Source: Pseudomonadota bacterium (GTDB lineage Bacteria > Pseudomonadota > Alphaproteobacteria > Acetobacterales > Acetobacteraceae). Taken from it: a stretch of 64,000 bases of DNA. Shown in pieces: positions 46,045-54,430 of the stretch. The notes under the pieces were generated by a model, which was not told the DNA's origin, did no database searches, and saw only the letters and a program-made list of their open reading frames with translations. The stretch lies in assembly GCA_021816925.1 (NCBI GenBank), contig JAKAWQ010000003.1, forward strand, positions 1 through 64,000, given 5' to 3'. Numbering within the stretch: position 1 is the stretch's first letter; every line of letters starts with the position of its first letter. The position numbers and the translations under genes are program-made.

Positions 46045-46662
46045 CTACCCGACCGCCGGATGGCTGCCGATCATTGCGTAGAGCTCGCGCCGCGTCGCCG
46101 GATCGTCGCGGAACGCGCCCAGCATCCGGCTCGTCACCATGCCCACACCCGGCTTGTGCACGCCACGCGTGGACATGCAGTGATGCTCCGCCTCGACCAC
46201 GACCGCCACGCCGCGCGGCTGCAGCACCTCGTTGATGGTGTTGGCGATCTGCGCCGTCAACTTCTCCTGGATTTGCAGTCGCCGCGCATAGGCCTCGACC
46301 ACGCGCGCGAGCTTGCTGATCCCGACCACGCGCCGGCCCGGCAGATAGGCCACGTGCGCCTTGCCGACAATCGGCAACATGTGATGCTCGCAATAGCTCT
46401 CGACGCGGATATCGCGCAGCAACACGATCTCGTCGTAGCCGTCCGTCTCCTCGAAGGTTCGTTCCAGGACAGAAACGGGGTCATCGGCGTAGCCGGAGAA
46501 GAACTCCTCATACGCCCGCACCACCCGCCCCGGCGTATCCAACAGGCCCTCGCGCCGCGGGTCCTCGCCCGCCCAGCCGAGCAGCACGCGCACCGCTTCC
46601 TCGGCCTCCTCGCGGCTTGGGCGGACGAGCGGCTCGGCGGCAACAACACTTAGCACATCCAC
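46045..46662 (-). CDS. folE: GTP cyclohydrolase I
   Basis: First enzyme of folate synthesis, GTP to dihydroneopterin triphosphate. The 205-residue protein has the zinc and catalytic residues in [20 protein letters not shown] and HHCMSTRGV. The start codon is GTG at 46662 with GAGGA nine bases upstream; GTG at 46656 is a weaker choice. About 115 bases separate it from apaG upstream. Confidence 0.96.
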   Translation of the reverse strand: MDVLSVVAAEPLVRPSREEAEEAVRVLLGWAGEDPRREGLLDTPGRVVRAYEEFFSGYADDPVSVLERTFEETDGYDEIVLLRDIRVESYCEHHMLPIVGKAHVAYLPGRRVVGISKLARVVEAYARRLQIQEKLTAQIANTINEVLQPRGVAVVVEAEHHCMSTRGVHKPGVGMVTSRMLGAFRDDPATRRELYAMIGSHPAVG

Positions 46663-46777
46663 GGATGGGGTTCCTCTTTCCAGGGTCGGCGGTTGAAGCC
46701 TCGTTCGTCTCGCGATATTGGGCGCCCGCGCTCGGCCGACAACCGGCGTCCGGCCAGCTCCGGCCGCAGCATCCTGC

Positions 46778-47182
46778 TCAGTGCACCCGCCGGTCCTGAT
46801 GGGGGCTGTCGAGGCTGAAGGTCGGGATGGCCACGTCGAACGCCTCGCCCGAGGAGGCCACCACCATGTGATAGGCGCCGGCCATGAATCCCGATGGCGT
46901 CTCGAGCGGCGTCCCCGAGGTGTACTCGAACGCCTCGCCCGGCTCCAAGAGCGGCTGCTCCCCCACCACGCCGGCGCCATGCACGTGCTGCACGCGCCCG
47001 TGCGCATCGGTAATCCGCCAGGTCCGGCGCAGCAGTTGCACCGCCTCCTGGCCGCGATTCTCGATCTTCACCCGATAGGCCCACACGAAGCGGTTGGTCT
47101 CGGGCTCCGATTGGTCCTCGAGGTAGAAGGGATGCACGCTCACCCGGATGTCGCGCGTCGTCTGCGAATAATCCCCGGCCAT
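46778..47182 (-). CDS. apaG: ApaG-family protein
   Basis: A 134-residue fibronectin-III-like protein: [20 protein letters not shown], the [10 protein letters not shown] segment and [12 protein letters not shown] near the C-terminus match ApaG, linked in other bacteria to divalent-cation homeostasis. It follows metZ on the same strand, the same neighbourhood as in many alphaproteobacteria. Confidence 0.95.
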   Translation of the reverse strand: MAGDYSQTTRDIRVSVHPFYLEDQSEPETNRFVWAYRVKIENRGQEAVQLLRRTWRITDAHGRVQHVHGAGVVGEQPLLEPGEAFEYTSGTPLETPSGFMAGAYHMVVASSGEAFDVAIPTFSLDSPHQDRRVH

Positions 47183-47267
47183 GGCTCGCTCCCTGCGGCC
47201 GATCAAACGCCACCGCGACGGCCTCTGTCCAGATCGGTCGCGCCCCGGCGCGCTACGCCCGAGGGCG

Positions 47268-48470
47268 CTACGCCGCGGCACGCTCGGCCCATCCTGCCAC
47301 CAGCGCGCGCGCCAGGTCCGCCTCCAGATCCGCCGCGTCCTCGAGCCCCACCGAAAGGCGGATCACAGCATCCGTGATGCCGAGCCGCGCCCGCTCCGCC
47401 TCGCCGATCCGCATGTGCGTGGTCGTCGCCGGATGCGTTGCCAGGGACTTCGCATCGCCGAGGTTGTTCGAGATGGCGATCAGTCGGAGCGCGTTCATCG
47501 CCGCGAAAGCGGCGGCCTTCCCGCCCCGCACGGCAAAGCTCACGACCGTGCCCCCGCCCTGCATCTGCGCCCGCGCCAGCCTCTCCTGCGGATGGTCCGC
47601 CCGGAACGGATACCACACCCGCTCCACCTCCGCCCGCCCGGCAAGGAAATCGGCGATCCTCGCGGCGGTTTCGCCGGCGGCGCGCACGCGGAGCGAAAGC
47701 GTTTCCAGGCCCTTCAGCAGCACCCATCCGTTGAAGGGCGAGAGCGTGCCCCCGGTGTTGCGCAAGAAGGGCTGCAGGGTTCCCTCCATCCACTCCTTCC
47801 GTCCGAGCACCGCACCGCCGAGTACGCGCCCCTGCCCGTCGAAATGCTTGGTCGCCGAATAGACGACGACATCGGCGCCGAACGCCAGCGGCTTCTGCAG
47901 CAAGGGCGTGGCGAAGACATTGTCCACCACGACGATCGCTCCGGCCGTATGCGCCACCGCCGCCACCGCCGGCAAGTCGATGATCTCGAGCATCGGATTG
48001 GAGGGCGTCTCGACGAGCACGAGCGAAGCCGGGCGCGCCAGCGCCGCGCGCCAGGCGCCGAGGTCGGTCCCGTCCACGAATTCCGTTTCGATTCCGTAGC
48101 GCGGGAGCAGCGTCGAGACGATCCAGTGGCACGAGCCGAACAAGGCCCGGGAGGCCACCACCCGATCCCCGCTCCTGAGAGGGGCGAGGAGCGCTGCATG
48201 CACGGCTGCCATGCCGGTCGCGGTGACGCGGCAGACCTCCGCCCCTTCGAGCAGGGCGAGCCTTTCTTCCAGCATCGAGAGCGTCGGATTGCCGAAGCGG
48301 CTGTACTGATAGTGGGAGACGGTGCCGGCGAACGTGGCCTCGGCCTCTTCGGCGCTCTCGTAAACGAATCCGGAGGTGAGGAACAAAGCCTCCGCCGTCT
48401 CGGCGAACTGGCTGCGCGCGACGCCGCCGTGCACAAGGCGCGTATCGGGGGAGAAAACGGGATCGGTCAT
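47268..48470 (-). CDS. metZ: O-succinylhomoserine sulfhydrylase
   Basis: PLP enzyme making homocysteine from O-succinylhomoserine and sulfide. The 400-residue protein has the PLP-lysine motif YSATKHFDGQG (Lys208) and VVVDNVFATPLLQ. The ATG at 48470 follows AAAGGG nine bases upstream. The leader carries a SAM-II riboswitch, so SAM is expected to reduce its expression. With metE it links sulfur assimilation to methionine. Confidence 0.96.
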   Translation of the reverse strand: MTDPVFSPDTRLVHGGVARSQFAETAEALFLTSGFVYESAEEAEATFAGTVSHYQYSRFGNPTLSMLEERLALLEGAEVCRVTATGMAAVHAALLAPLRSGDRVVASRALFGSCHWIVSTLLPRYGIETEFVDGTDLGAWRAALARPASLVLVETPSNPMLEIIDLPAVAAVAHTAGAIVVVDNVFATPLLQKPLAFGADVVVYSATKHFDGQGRVLGGAVLGRKEWMEGTLQPFLRNTGGTLSPFNGWVLLKGLETLSLRVRAAGETAARIADFLAGRAEVERVWYPFRADHPQERLARAQMQGGGTVVSFAVRGGKAAAFAAMNALRLIAISNNLGDAKSLATHPATTTHMRIGEAERARLGITDAVIRLSVGLEDAADLEADLARALVAGWAERAAA

Positions 48471-48540
48471 GGAAGCGGGCCCTTTCAACATGGCCCGGCC
48501 TGGAATGCCGCGATGCCTCCGGCCCCTGCCGCCGCACCGC

Positions 48541-48600
48541 TGGCCTCTTTAGCGCGCTCGTTTCACCTCGCCGCAAGCTGGCCGGACAAATCGCGAGGGG
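48541..48600 (-). promoter_or_regulatory. SAM-II riboswitch upstream of metZ
   Basis: On the minus strand, stem P1 pairs CCUCGC (near 48600-48592) with GCGAGG (48571-48566). The loop contains GAUUUG-CCGGCC and ends in GCUUGC. After P1 come GUGAAAC and GCUAAA (48553-48548). The loop GGCC can pair with the final GGCC (about 48545-48542) to form the pseudoknot. This matches the SAM-II consensus, which is common before metZ and metX in alphaproteobacteria. Confidence 0.92.
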
Positions 48601-48619
48601 CGGTTTCCCGCCGCCGCCA

Positions 48620-48648
48620 CGCTTACGGCCGCGCGGTTGCACCGTCAA
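48620..48648 (-). promoter_or_regulatory. Probable metZ promoter
   Basis: TTGACG (48648-48643) and TAAGCG (48625-48620) on the minus strand are 17 bp apart. Transcription would begin near 48613, just before the riboswitch. The -10 is weak. Confidence 0.45.
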
Positions 48649-48665
48649 TCCGCCCTTCCTATAAC
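48637..48665 (+). promoter_or_regulatory. tRNA-Gly promoter
   Basis: TTGCAC (48637-48642) and TATAAC (48660-48665) are 17 bp apart; the start would be near 48671, about six bases before the tRNA. Its -35 directly abuts the -35 of the divergent metZ promoter. Confidence 0.65.
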
Positions 48666-48676
48666 CAGACCAAGCT

Positions 48677-48750
48677 GCGGGTGTAGTTCAATGGCAGAAC
48701 AGCAGCTTCCCAAGCTGCATACGGGGGTTCGATTCCCCTCACCCGCTCCA
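48677..48750 (+). tRNA. tRNA-Gly (anticodon CCC)
   Basis: A 74-base cloverleaf including encoded CCA. The acceptor stem GCGGGTG pairs with CACCCGC, the anticodon stem GCAGC/GCTGC encloses TTCCCAA with anticodon CCC (reads GGG), and the T-arm has GGTTCGATTCC. It lies alone between metZ and a DUF4167 gene. Confidence 0.96.
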
Positions 48751-48831
48751 GCCCCGTTGCGGCGGCCGTGACGACCGACGCGCCGGCGTGCCACGGCCCG
48801 CCGGCCTTCGCCCGATCGATCCTGGCTTGCC

Positions 48832-49284
48832 TCAGCCGTTCGAGCCGTTCGGGTAGCCTTCGGGGGGCGCCGCGCTGATCGGGATTTCCCGCACTTCCCC
48901 CGCCGGCTGATCGCCGAGCCCGGCCGGCAGCCCATCCGGCTCGCCCCCGTCCGCCTCGGCGAGGTGCCGCTGCGGCGCGGGCGGCGGCATCATCTGGCCC
49001 TGCTGCGCCTGATTCATTGCGTTCAAGATGCGGAAATAGTGCTCGGCGTGCTGGAAGTAGCTCTCCGCCATCACCCGGTCGCCCCCGCTCGTCGCGTCGC
49101 GCCCGAGCTGGAGGTATTTCTCGAAGAGCTGCTGGGCGGTGCCGCGGATTCGAAGATCCGGCCCGTTGCTGTCGAACACATGGTTGCGGTTGAGCGGGAT
49201 GCCCCCGCCGTGGTGGCGCATGCCGCCGCCTCCGCCGCCGTTGCCTCCGCGGTGGCTTCTACCGCGCATTCGTTTGATGTTCAT
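48832..49284 (-). CDS. DUF4167-domain protein
   Basis: A 150-residue protein. The N-terminus is rich in Arg and Gly (MRGRSHRGGN followed by a glycine run), an RNA-binding-like look; the conserved core is RGTAQQLFEKYLQLGRDATS with ESYFQHAEHYFRILNA. DUF4167 genes commonly follow prmC in alphaproteobacteria, as here. Function unassigned. Confidence 0.88.
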   Translation of the reverse strand: MNIKRMRGRSHRGGNGGGGGGMRHHGGGIPLNRNHVFDSNGPDLRIRGTAQQLFEKYLQLGRDATSGGDRVMAESYFQHAEHYFRILNAMNQAQQGQMMPPPAPQRHLAEADGGEPDGLPAGLGDQPAGEVREIPISAAPPEGYPNGSNG

Positions 49285-49511
49285 GCGTGTTCCGTTGCGC
49301 TTTCCTGTTCGTAGCCCACCTCACCGGTGGCACGGTTCTTTGCCGAGCGGCCGCCCCTCCGGCAGCCGAGGCACCCTCTCCGAGCTTGGCTTCCTTGCAG
49401 CCGCCCCACCGCGGGCACCGGGCCGCCGCAGTCTTTGCGCGGCGTGCCGATCATCCCGGCCGGAGCTTGCGGAACCAGCCGCAACGCGGCCGTCCCTGCT
49501 GCCCGGCTAAG

Positions 49512-50477
49512 CTAGCCGTCCCACCCTCTCCTGCCAAACGGTTTTTTCGTGGCAGGGGCGGTCAGTGCAACCGCGCGAGGGATTCCGGAAAGATCGGCCC
49601 GCAGTTCCCGCACATCAAGCCCGGTTTGGCATGCCAGTCTCAGCACCGCCGATGCCGCCCCGGCCCCGATCTCCAAGATCGCGATTCCGCCTGGGGCAAG
49701 GAGTGGCGCCAAGTCGGGGAAAATCTTCCGGTAGGCGTCGAGTCCGTCTGCCCCGCCGTCGAGTGCCGAGGCCGGTTCGAAGCGCGCGACCTCCGGCATC
49801 AGCCTGGGGATCACCGCCCGCTCCACGTAAGGCGGGTTCGACACCACGAGGTCGAACCGGCTCGCCACAGCCGCCGCCCAGTCCCCGGCCAGGAACGCGG
49901 TCCGCGAGGCAAGACCGAGCGCCCGCGCGTTGCACGCCGCCAGCGCCGCTGCCGCCGCCACCCGGTCGATCCCGACGCCGAAGGCCTCCGGGAACTCGGA
50001 AAGAAGCGCGAGCAGCAGGCAACCCGTGCCGGTGCCGAGGTCGAGGATGCGGCGCACCCTTGCGCGCTCCGGAAACCTCGCGAGCGCCGACTCGACCAGC
50101 GTTTCGCTCTCCGGGCGGGGGATCAGGGTTGCCGGCGAGACGGCGAAGGAGAGGCTCCAGAACTCGCGCCTGCCGAGGATCAGCGCCATCGGCTCGTGCG
50201 CCGCCCGCCGCGCCAGCAGCGCCGGGAACTCTGCCGGGGCCCTCACGTCGCGCCCGATCAACGAATCGACCTCGCAGCCGAGCGCGTGCGCCAGCAAGAG
50301 CCGCGCCTCACGCTCCGGCTCTTCGATGCCCGCATCCCGGAGGCGCTCAGTCGCCGCAGCCGGTGTGAGCGACGCTCTTTCCTCCGGTGCCGCGCGCGGC
50401 CTCGCCTGCCGGCTCTCGGCGGTCGGGCCGGCGCAATCGCCGTGAAGCTCGGGGTCGGCCACCGCAGGGGGGCGCAT
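49512..50477 (-). CDS. prmC: Release factor glutamine methyltransferase
   Basis: Methylates the GGQ glutamine of release factors. The 321-residue product has an N-terminal helical domain, the SAM motif ILDLGTGTGCLLLALL and the catalytic NPPYVERAVIP. The family is usually 280-290 residues, so the first 35-40 residues (ATG at 50477) may be an over-extension, but no better start is visible. The usual upstream neighbour prfA is absent; marC lies divergent instead. Confidence 0.9.
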   Translation of the reverse strand: MRPPAVADPELHGDCAGPTAESRQARPRAAPEERASLTPAAATERLRDAGIEEPEREARLLLAHALGCEVDSLIGRDVRAPAEFPALLARRAAHEPMALILGRREFWSLSFAVSPATLIPRPESETLVESALARFPERARVRRILDLGTGTGCLLLALLSEFPEAFGVGIDRVAAAAALAACNARALGLASRTAFLAGDWAAAVASRFDLVVSNPPYVERAVIPRLMPEVARFEPASALDGGADGLDAYRKIFPDLAPLLAPGGIAILEIGAGAASAVLRLACQTGLDVRELRADLSGIPRAVALTAPATKKPFGRRGWDG

Positions 50478-50688
50478 GCCCTTCAGGATACCGGCGTCGG
50501 CGTCGCTTTCAAAATGTCTGTTGGCGGTGTCAAGCCGGCCCGGAGGCGCCGGACCCGGCTCCCTCCGCCCGTGCCGAACGTGCGGGCGGCGCCGCGATCG
50601 TGCTCGCGCTCCGTCCTGTCTGCCTGGAAGTCGGCACCCTGCCCGGCGATACTGCTCTTTCGCCCGCGAGGAGGCGCGCGAAGCCGCC

Positions 50689-51336
50689 ATGGTTGAGGTC
50701 CTAAACGCCTTCCTGCTCGTCTATGCCGGGCTCTTTCCGATCGTGAACCCCGTCGGCGGCGCGCCGCTCTTCCTCGGCGCCACCATTCAATGCACGGACG
50801 ACGAACGGCACAGCCTCGCGCGCCGTGTCGGCATCAACAGCTTCTTCCTTCTCCTCGGTTCGCTCATCTTCGGATCGGCGGTACTCGAGTTCTTCGGCAT
50901 CACGCTCCCCGTCGTGCGCATCGCGGGTGGCCTTGTCGTCAGCGTGTTCGGCTGGACTCTGCTCCAAAACGGCGGCCATCTGGAAAACCGCTCCCGCGCC
51001 ACCGGATCCGGCGCCGGGCCGACCGACGCGTTCTACCCCCTTACCATGCCGCTGACGGTCGGCCCGGGCTCGATCTCTGTCGCCATCACGCTCGGCAGCC
51101 AGCGGCAGCGCGGTCTCTATCATCTCGCCGCCCTGGCACCTCCGGCCCTCGGCGCCGCGCTCGGCCTCGCTGCCATCGCGCTTACGGTGTTCGTCTGCTA
51201 TCGTTTCGCCGAGCGCGTCGTGGTCGCGCTCGGCGAGCGCGGCACCAACGTGCTGACCCAGCTCTCCGCCTTCATCATGCTCTGCATCGGCATCCAGATC
51301 ATCTGGAACGGCCTGAGCCAACTCCTCCACCCATAG
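50689..51336 (+). CDS. MarC-family membrane protein
   Basis: A 215-residue inner-membrane protein with six hydrophobic segments. PIVNPVGGAPLFLGAT and FYPLTMPLTVGPGSISVAI are the MarC signature repeats. Function is unsettled; the E. coli namesake does not cause multiple antibiotic resistance. Divergent from prmC. Confidence 0.9.
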   Translation: MVEVLNAFLLVYAGLFPIVNPVGGAPLFLGATIQCTDDERHSLARRVGINSFFLLLGSLIFGSAVLEFFGITLPVVRIAGGLVVSVFGWTLLQNGGHLENRSRATGSGAGPTDAFYPLTMPLTVGPGSISVAITLGSQRQRGLYHLAALAPPALGAALGLAAIALTVFVCYRFAERVVVALGERGTNVLTQLSAFIMLCIGIQIIWNGLSQLLHP

Positions 51337-51455
51337 CCCGCGCCGGCCGGGGAAACGTTTCGATCCGCGCGGTGGGGGTGCCGCATCGGATCGGGGCATG
51401 CCGGGGCGGCAAGGCCGCGGCGCATCGGACGGGAGGGCGGGCAGAGGGGATGTGC

Positions 51456-52085
51456 ATGTTCCTGGCGTTCCTGGCGGTCTCGTTCGTCGTGATCGTCGCA
51501 CCTGGGCCGGATACGGCGATCACGATCCGCAACACTCTGTTCGGCGGCCGCTCCGGAGGCGTGTTCACCGCACTCGGGATCGCCGGCGGTCAAGCGATCC
51601 GGGTGATTGCCACGAGCATCGGCATCGTCGCCCTGTTGATCGCGTCCGAACCGCTCTTCCTCACGGTCCAATACGCGGGTGGGGCCTACCTCGTTTACCT
51701 GGGCGTCCAGGCGGTCCGGGAGGCGATCCGGCCGCGGGTTGCGACGAAGGGCCGCCACGCGGCAGAAGGGCCGGCCGAACGGCTGGCGCCGTTCACCGCG
51801 TTCCGACAAGGCCTGATCAGCGATCTCGGAAACCCGGAGATAGCGATCTTCTTCGCGAGCCTGTTGCCGCAATTCGTACCGCCCGGGGCGGAAGCGATTC
51901 CGGCGCTTATGGTGCGAGGGTTGATCTTTGCCGCCATCACCTTCGCGTGGCTCGCCCTCAACGCCGCCGTTGTTGCCAGGATCGGCGACGCTTTACGCCG
52001 GCCGTTCGTCCGCCGCAGCGTCGAGGCGGTAACGGGAACATTGCTGATCGGGCTTGGCCTGCGCATCGCGGCAGAGCGGCGATAG
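51456..52085 (+). CDS. LysE/RhtB-family exporter
   Basis: A 209-residue transporter with six hydrophobic segments. VVIVAPGPDTAITIRNTLFG (the family motif) and ISDLGNPEIAIFFASLLPQF are diagnostic of amino-acid exporters of the RhtB type. GAGGG lies seven bases before the ATG at 51456; ATG at 51450 is possible. Decayed DNA begins right after the stop. Confidence 0.9.
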   Translation: MFLAFLAVSFVVIVAPGPDTAITIRNTLFGGRSGGVFTALGIAGGQAIRVIATSIGIVALLIASEPLFLTVQYAGGAYLVYLGVQAVREAIRPRVATKGRHAAEGPAERLAPFTAFRQGLISDLGNPEIAIFFASLLPQFVPPGAEAIPALMVRGLIFAAITFAWLALNAAVVARIGDALRRPFVRRSVEAVTGTLLIGLGLRIAAERR

Positions 52086-52113
52086 CGTCTCGCCTGGCGC
52101 TGATCGGCGGGGC

Positions 52114-52304
52114 TCAGCGAGCAATCCTTTCGAGGCGCTCGGCCAAGACCTTACCCGCCCCGATGATGTGGGTTTGCAGCGCACTCGTTGCGGCATCGAT
52201 GCGATCATTCTTCAGGTTTGCAAGGATTTTCCGGTGCTCGTCGTCGGAGCGCGGTTGCCAATCGAGCTGCTTCCACGTCGCGAGCAGGAAGCGGGCGCTC
52301 GTCC
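52114..52304 (-). pseudogene. C-terminal fragment of a GntR/FCD regulator
   Basis: The minus strand encodes about 63 residues with RFLLATWKQLDWQPRSDDEH then RKILANLKNDRIDAATSAL and ending ERLERIAR plus a stop. This is the end of the FCD ligand domain of GntR-family regulators, including the DEHR metal-ligand segment. The winged helix and most of the FCD domain are missing; the fragment breaks off at about 52304 where plus-strand antitoxin-like sequence begins. Confidence 0.75.
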
Positions 52305-52310
52305 GATGGA

Positions 52311-52560
52311 GGTCGGCGACCGCCGATCTCCGGGGCCTGACGAAGGAGCAGAGGCGCCTCGTGCTCGGCCTGCCGTCGCGCTCGACCTAACACAACCGGG
52401 TCAAGGCAGCGCGCGAGCCCCGCGACATCACCCTCGACGTTGACCTGCTCACCCGCATCTCGGGCAGCCTCGGCATCCATCAGGCGTTGGGACTGCTGCA
52501 CGAGACGGAGAGGGAAGGCATCGCCTGGCTGAAAGGGCCCGCACCAGGCGGCGGCGGAGG
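52311..52560 (+). pseudogene. Xre/MbcA/ParS-type antitoxin with a nonsense codon
   Basis: One plus-strand frame gives TADLRGLTKEQRRLVLGLPS-RST, a TAA at 52388-52390, then VKAAREPRDITLDVDLLTRI and SGSLGIHQALGLLHETERE-GIAWLKGP. The order helix-turn-helix, basic linker, then LDxDLLxRIS...LGI.KALxxLL...AWL is that of MbcA/ParS/Xre antitoxins. A tyrosine codon commonly stands where the TAA is. No intact start is seen. Confidence 0.7.
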
Positions 52561-52893
52561 TAGCCCATCACCTGCGCCGCGAGGTGGTCGCACGTGGTCT
52601 TGCCGCCGCGCGGCGCACGTATCGCCGGTACAGTGCCGCGCCGGCAGATGCCTATCTCGATATGCGAGGCCAGCAGAACGCGCGGGCAGATCTTCATGAT
52701 CCCGCCGGCCATGCCGCTTCGCAGACTCAGGGCGAGGCAGGCCGGGCATCAGGGGGAGCCGAGGTCCCTTACGACAGTCTACGAGACAAGGACGGGGCCG
52801 GCGTCGTGTCACAGCGGCCGCGCAATGTCCATGACGTGATCCAGGCAGACCATTTCGAGATCTCGGTATGGGGTCAACCGCATCGAAGTACGA
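52545..52893 (+). pseudogene. RES-domain toxin remnant
   Basis: A different plus-strand frame directly after the antitoxin relic shows LDMRGQQNARADLHDPAGHA, ASQTQGEAGRASGGAEVPYD, SLRDKDGAGVVSQRPRNV and ADHFEISVWGQ. These segments match, in order, the second half of RES toxins (NAD-degrading partners of Xre/ParS antitoxins). The N-terminal catalytic part is missing. With the antitoxin relic this is a dead toxin-antitoxin pair. Confidence 0.65.
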
Positions 52894-52932
52894 AGACTTG
52901 CGGGCTGAGAGGCGTACGGAGACAGGCGCGCG

Positions 52933-53853
52933 TCACGGTGCGCCGGGGTCGAGCGCCACGCGCCGGCGTGCAACGAATTCGGGCGCGCGCCGATTGACCA
53001 TCCAGCAGCCGACCGCCGCCACGAGGAAGCCGAAGATCGCCAGCGGCCGGAGCCTTTCGCCGAGCACGATCCAGGTGATGATCGCCGTCGTGCCGGGCAC
53101 GAGGTAGAAGTTCGCGGTCGCGCGCGCCGCCGTGCCGCGCCTGAGCAGCACGAAGTAGAGAACCATCCCGCCAAGCGAAACGGCAAGCGTATTCCAGGCC
53201 GTGGCGAGGATGGCGGCATCCGTCCAGTCCGCGTGCGAGCGTTCGAGCGTGAGCGCGCCCAGGATCGCTACCGCGGCAGCAGCAAGGAATTGCACCGCCG
53301 TGCCCGGCAGAAGCGGCACGCCGCGGCAGAAGCGGCCGAAATAGACCGTGCCGCTGACGAGGCCGAGCACGCCAAGACCGCCGAGCGCCATTCCGTCGAG
53401 CCGGGCCGTGCTCTCTGCCGCCGCGAGGCCGACGACGAGCGCGACGCCGGCGACGCCGAGTGCCATGCCAAGCCACTGCCCCGGCCGCAGGCGCTCGCCG
53501 AGCACGGCAGCGCCGAGCGCCGCCGTCAGAAGCGGCGTCAGAGACTGCACGAGCGCGATCGGCGCCGCGGCAACCAGGGTCAGGCCGACATGCGGGGCCA
53601 TCAGCCCGACCGCGTTCATGAGGATGCCGGCGAGCGCGCAATGCAGCCAGCGCCGGTTGCCGAGCGGCGCCCAGGAACGGCCGGAGAGCAGCATCAGCAG
53701 CACGAGTACGGCAGCACAGGACGAAAGCCTTACCGCGACGAACAGCAGCGGGCTCAGATGGCGGAGCCCGATCTTCGCGGCGACGAAGGACGAGCTCCAG
53801 AGGAGCACGAAGGCAAAGGGTGCCAGCCGGCTCAACTTCGCGCTCGAAAACAT
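52933..53853 (-). CDS. EamA/DMT-superfamily transporter
   Basis: A 306-residue inner-membrane protein with ten hydrophobic segments in two EamA repeats (LLWSSSFVAAKIGLRHLSPL and the second repeat ending LGERLRPLAIFGFLVA). Family members export amino acids or other metabolites; the substrate is unknown. Divergent from the VOC gene. Confidence 0.9.
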   Translation of the reverse strand: MFSSAKLSRLAPFAFVLLWSSSFVAAKIGLRHLSPLLFVAVRLSSCAAVLVLLMLLSGRSWAPLGNRRWLHCALAGILMNAVGLMAPHVGLTLVAAAPIALVQSLTPLLTAALGAAVLGERLRPGQWLGMALGVAGVALVVGLAAAESTARLDGMALGGLGVLGLVSGTVYFGRFCRGVPLLPGTAVQFLAAAAVAILGALTLERSHADWTDAAILATAWNTLAVSLGGMVLYFVLLRRGTAARATANFYLVPGTTAIITWIVLGERLRPLAIFGFLVAAVGCWMVNRRAPEFVARRRVALDPGAP

Positions 53854-53931
53854 TCACCCTCCCCGGCCAACCGGATATTCTTCCCACGCCGCGAGGACAA
53901 GGCGGCAGGAGCGCGGGCAAGGGAGGAAAGC

Positions 53932-54414
53932 ATGGTGCGCGTTGCCGGAATCGACCACTTGGTGATCCGGGTGAGCGACTACGAGAAATCGAAGGCATTC
54001 TATGGCAGGCTGTTCGCGTTCCTCGGTTTCGAGGTGTCCGAGGAATATCCAGATGCGATCGGCTGGACCAACGGCAAGACCCGTTTCTGGATCGGTCCGG
54101 CCGATGCGGAGGGCCGCACCCACCCGCATCGCATCGGCAATATCGGCTTTCACCATTATGCGTTCCAGCTCAGGAGCCGCCGCGACGTCGATGCGCTCCA
54201 GACCTTCCTCAGCGAAACCGGCGCCAACATCGTCGATCCCGCTTCCGAGTATTACGACGACTATTACGCGGTCTTCTTCACCGACCCGGACGGGCTCAAG
54301 CTGGAAGGCATGAAATACGGCGAACGCCACGCCCGCGCAGCGCGCGCGGCGGCCAAAGCGCGGAAAGCGCGCGGCGCCCGGAGGAAAGCCCCCGCACGCC
54401 GCAGGAAAGCCTGA
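53932..54414 (+). CDS. VOC-family (glyoxalase-like) protein
   Basis: A 160-residue metal-dependent-fold protein: GIDHLVIRVSDYEKSKAFYG, HHYAFQLRSR and the C-terminal FFTDPDGLKLEGMKYG with the metal-ligand Glu. The last 25 residues are a Lys/Arg/Ala tail (RARAARAAAKARKARGARRK) unusual for the family; it may bind nucleic acid or be a neutral addition. ATG at 53932 has GGGAGG upstream. Confidence 0.85.
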   Translation: MVRVAGIDHLVIRVSDYEKSKAFYGRLFAFLGFEVSEEYPDAIGWTNGKTRFWIGPADAEGRTHPHRIGNIGFHHYAFQLRSRRDVDALQTFLSETGANIVDPASEYYDDYYAVFFTDPDGLKLEGMKYGERHARAARAAAKARKARGARRKAPARRRKA

Positions 54415-54430
54415 CCTCCTCGCGCGCCGT

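Noticed and set aside
53233-53931. Plus-strand frame fused upstream of the VOC gene
   Set aside because: It is antisense to the EamA transporter and rich in Arg/Glu/Gln, typical of a shadow frame.
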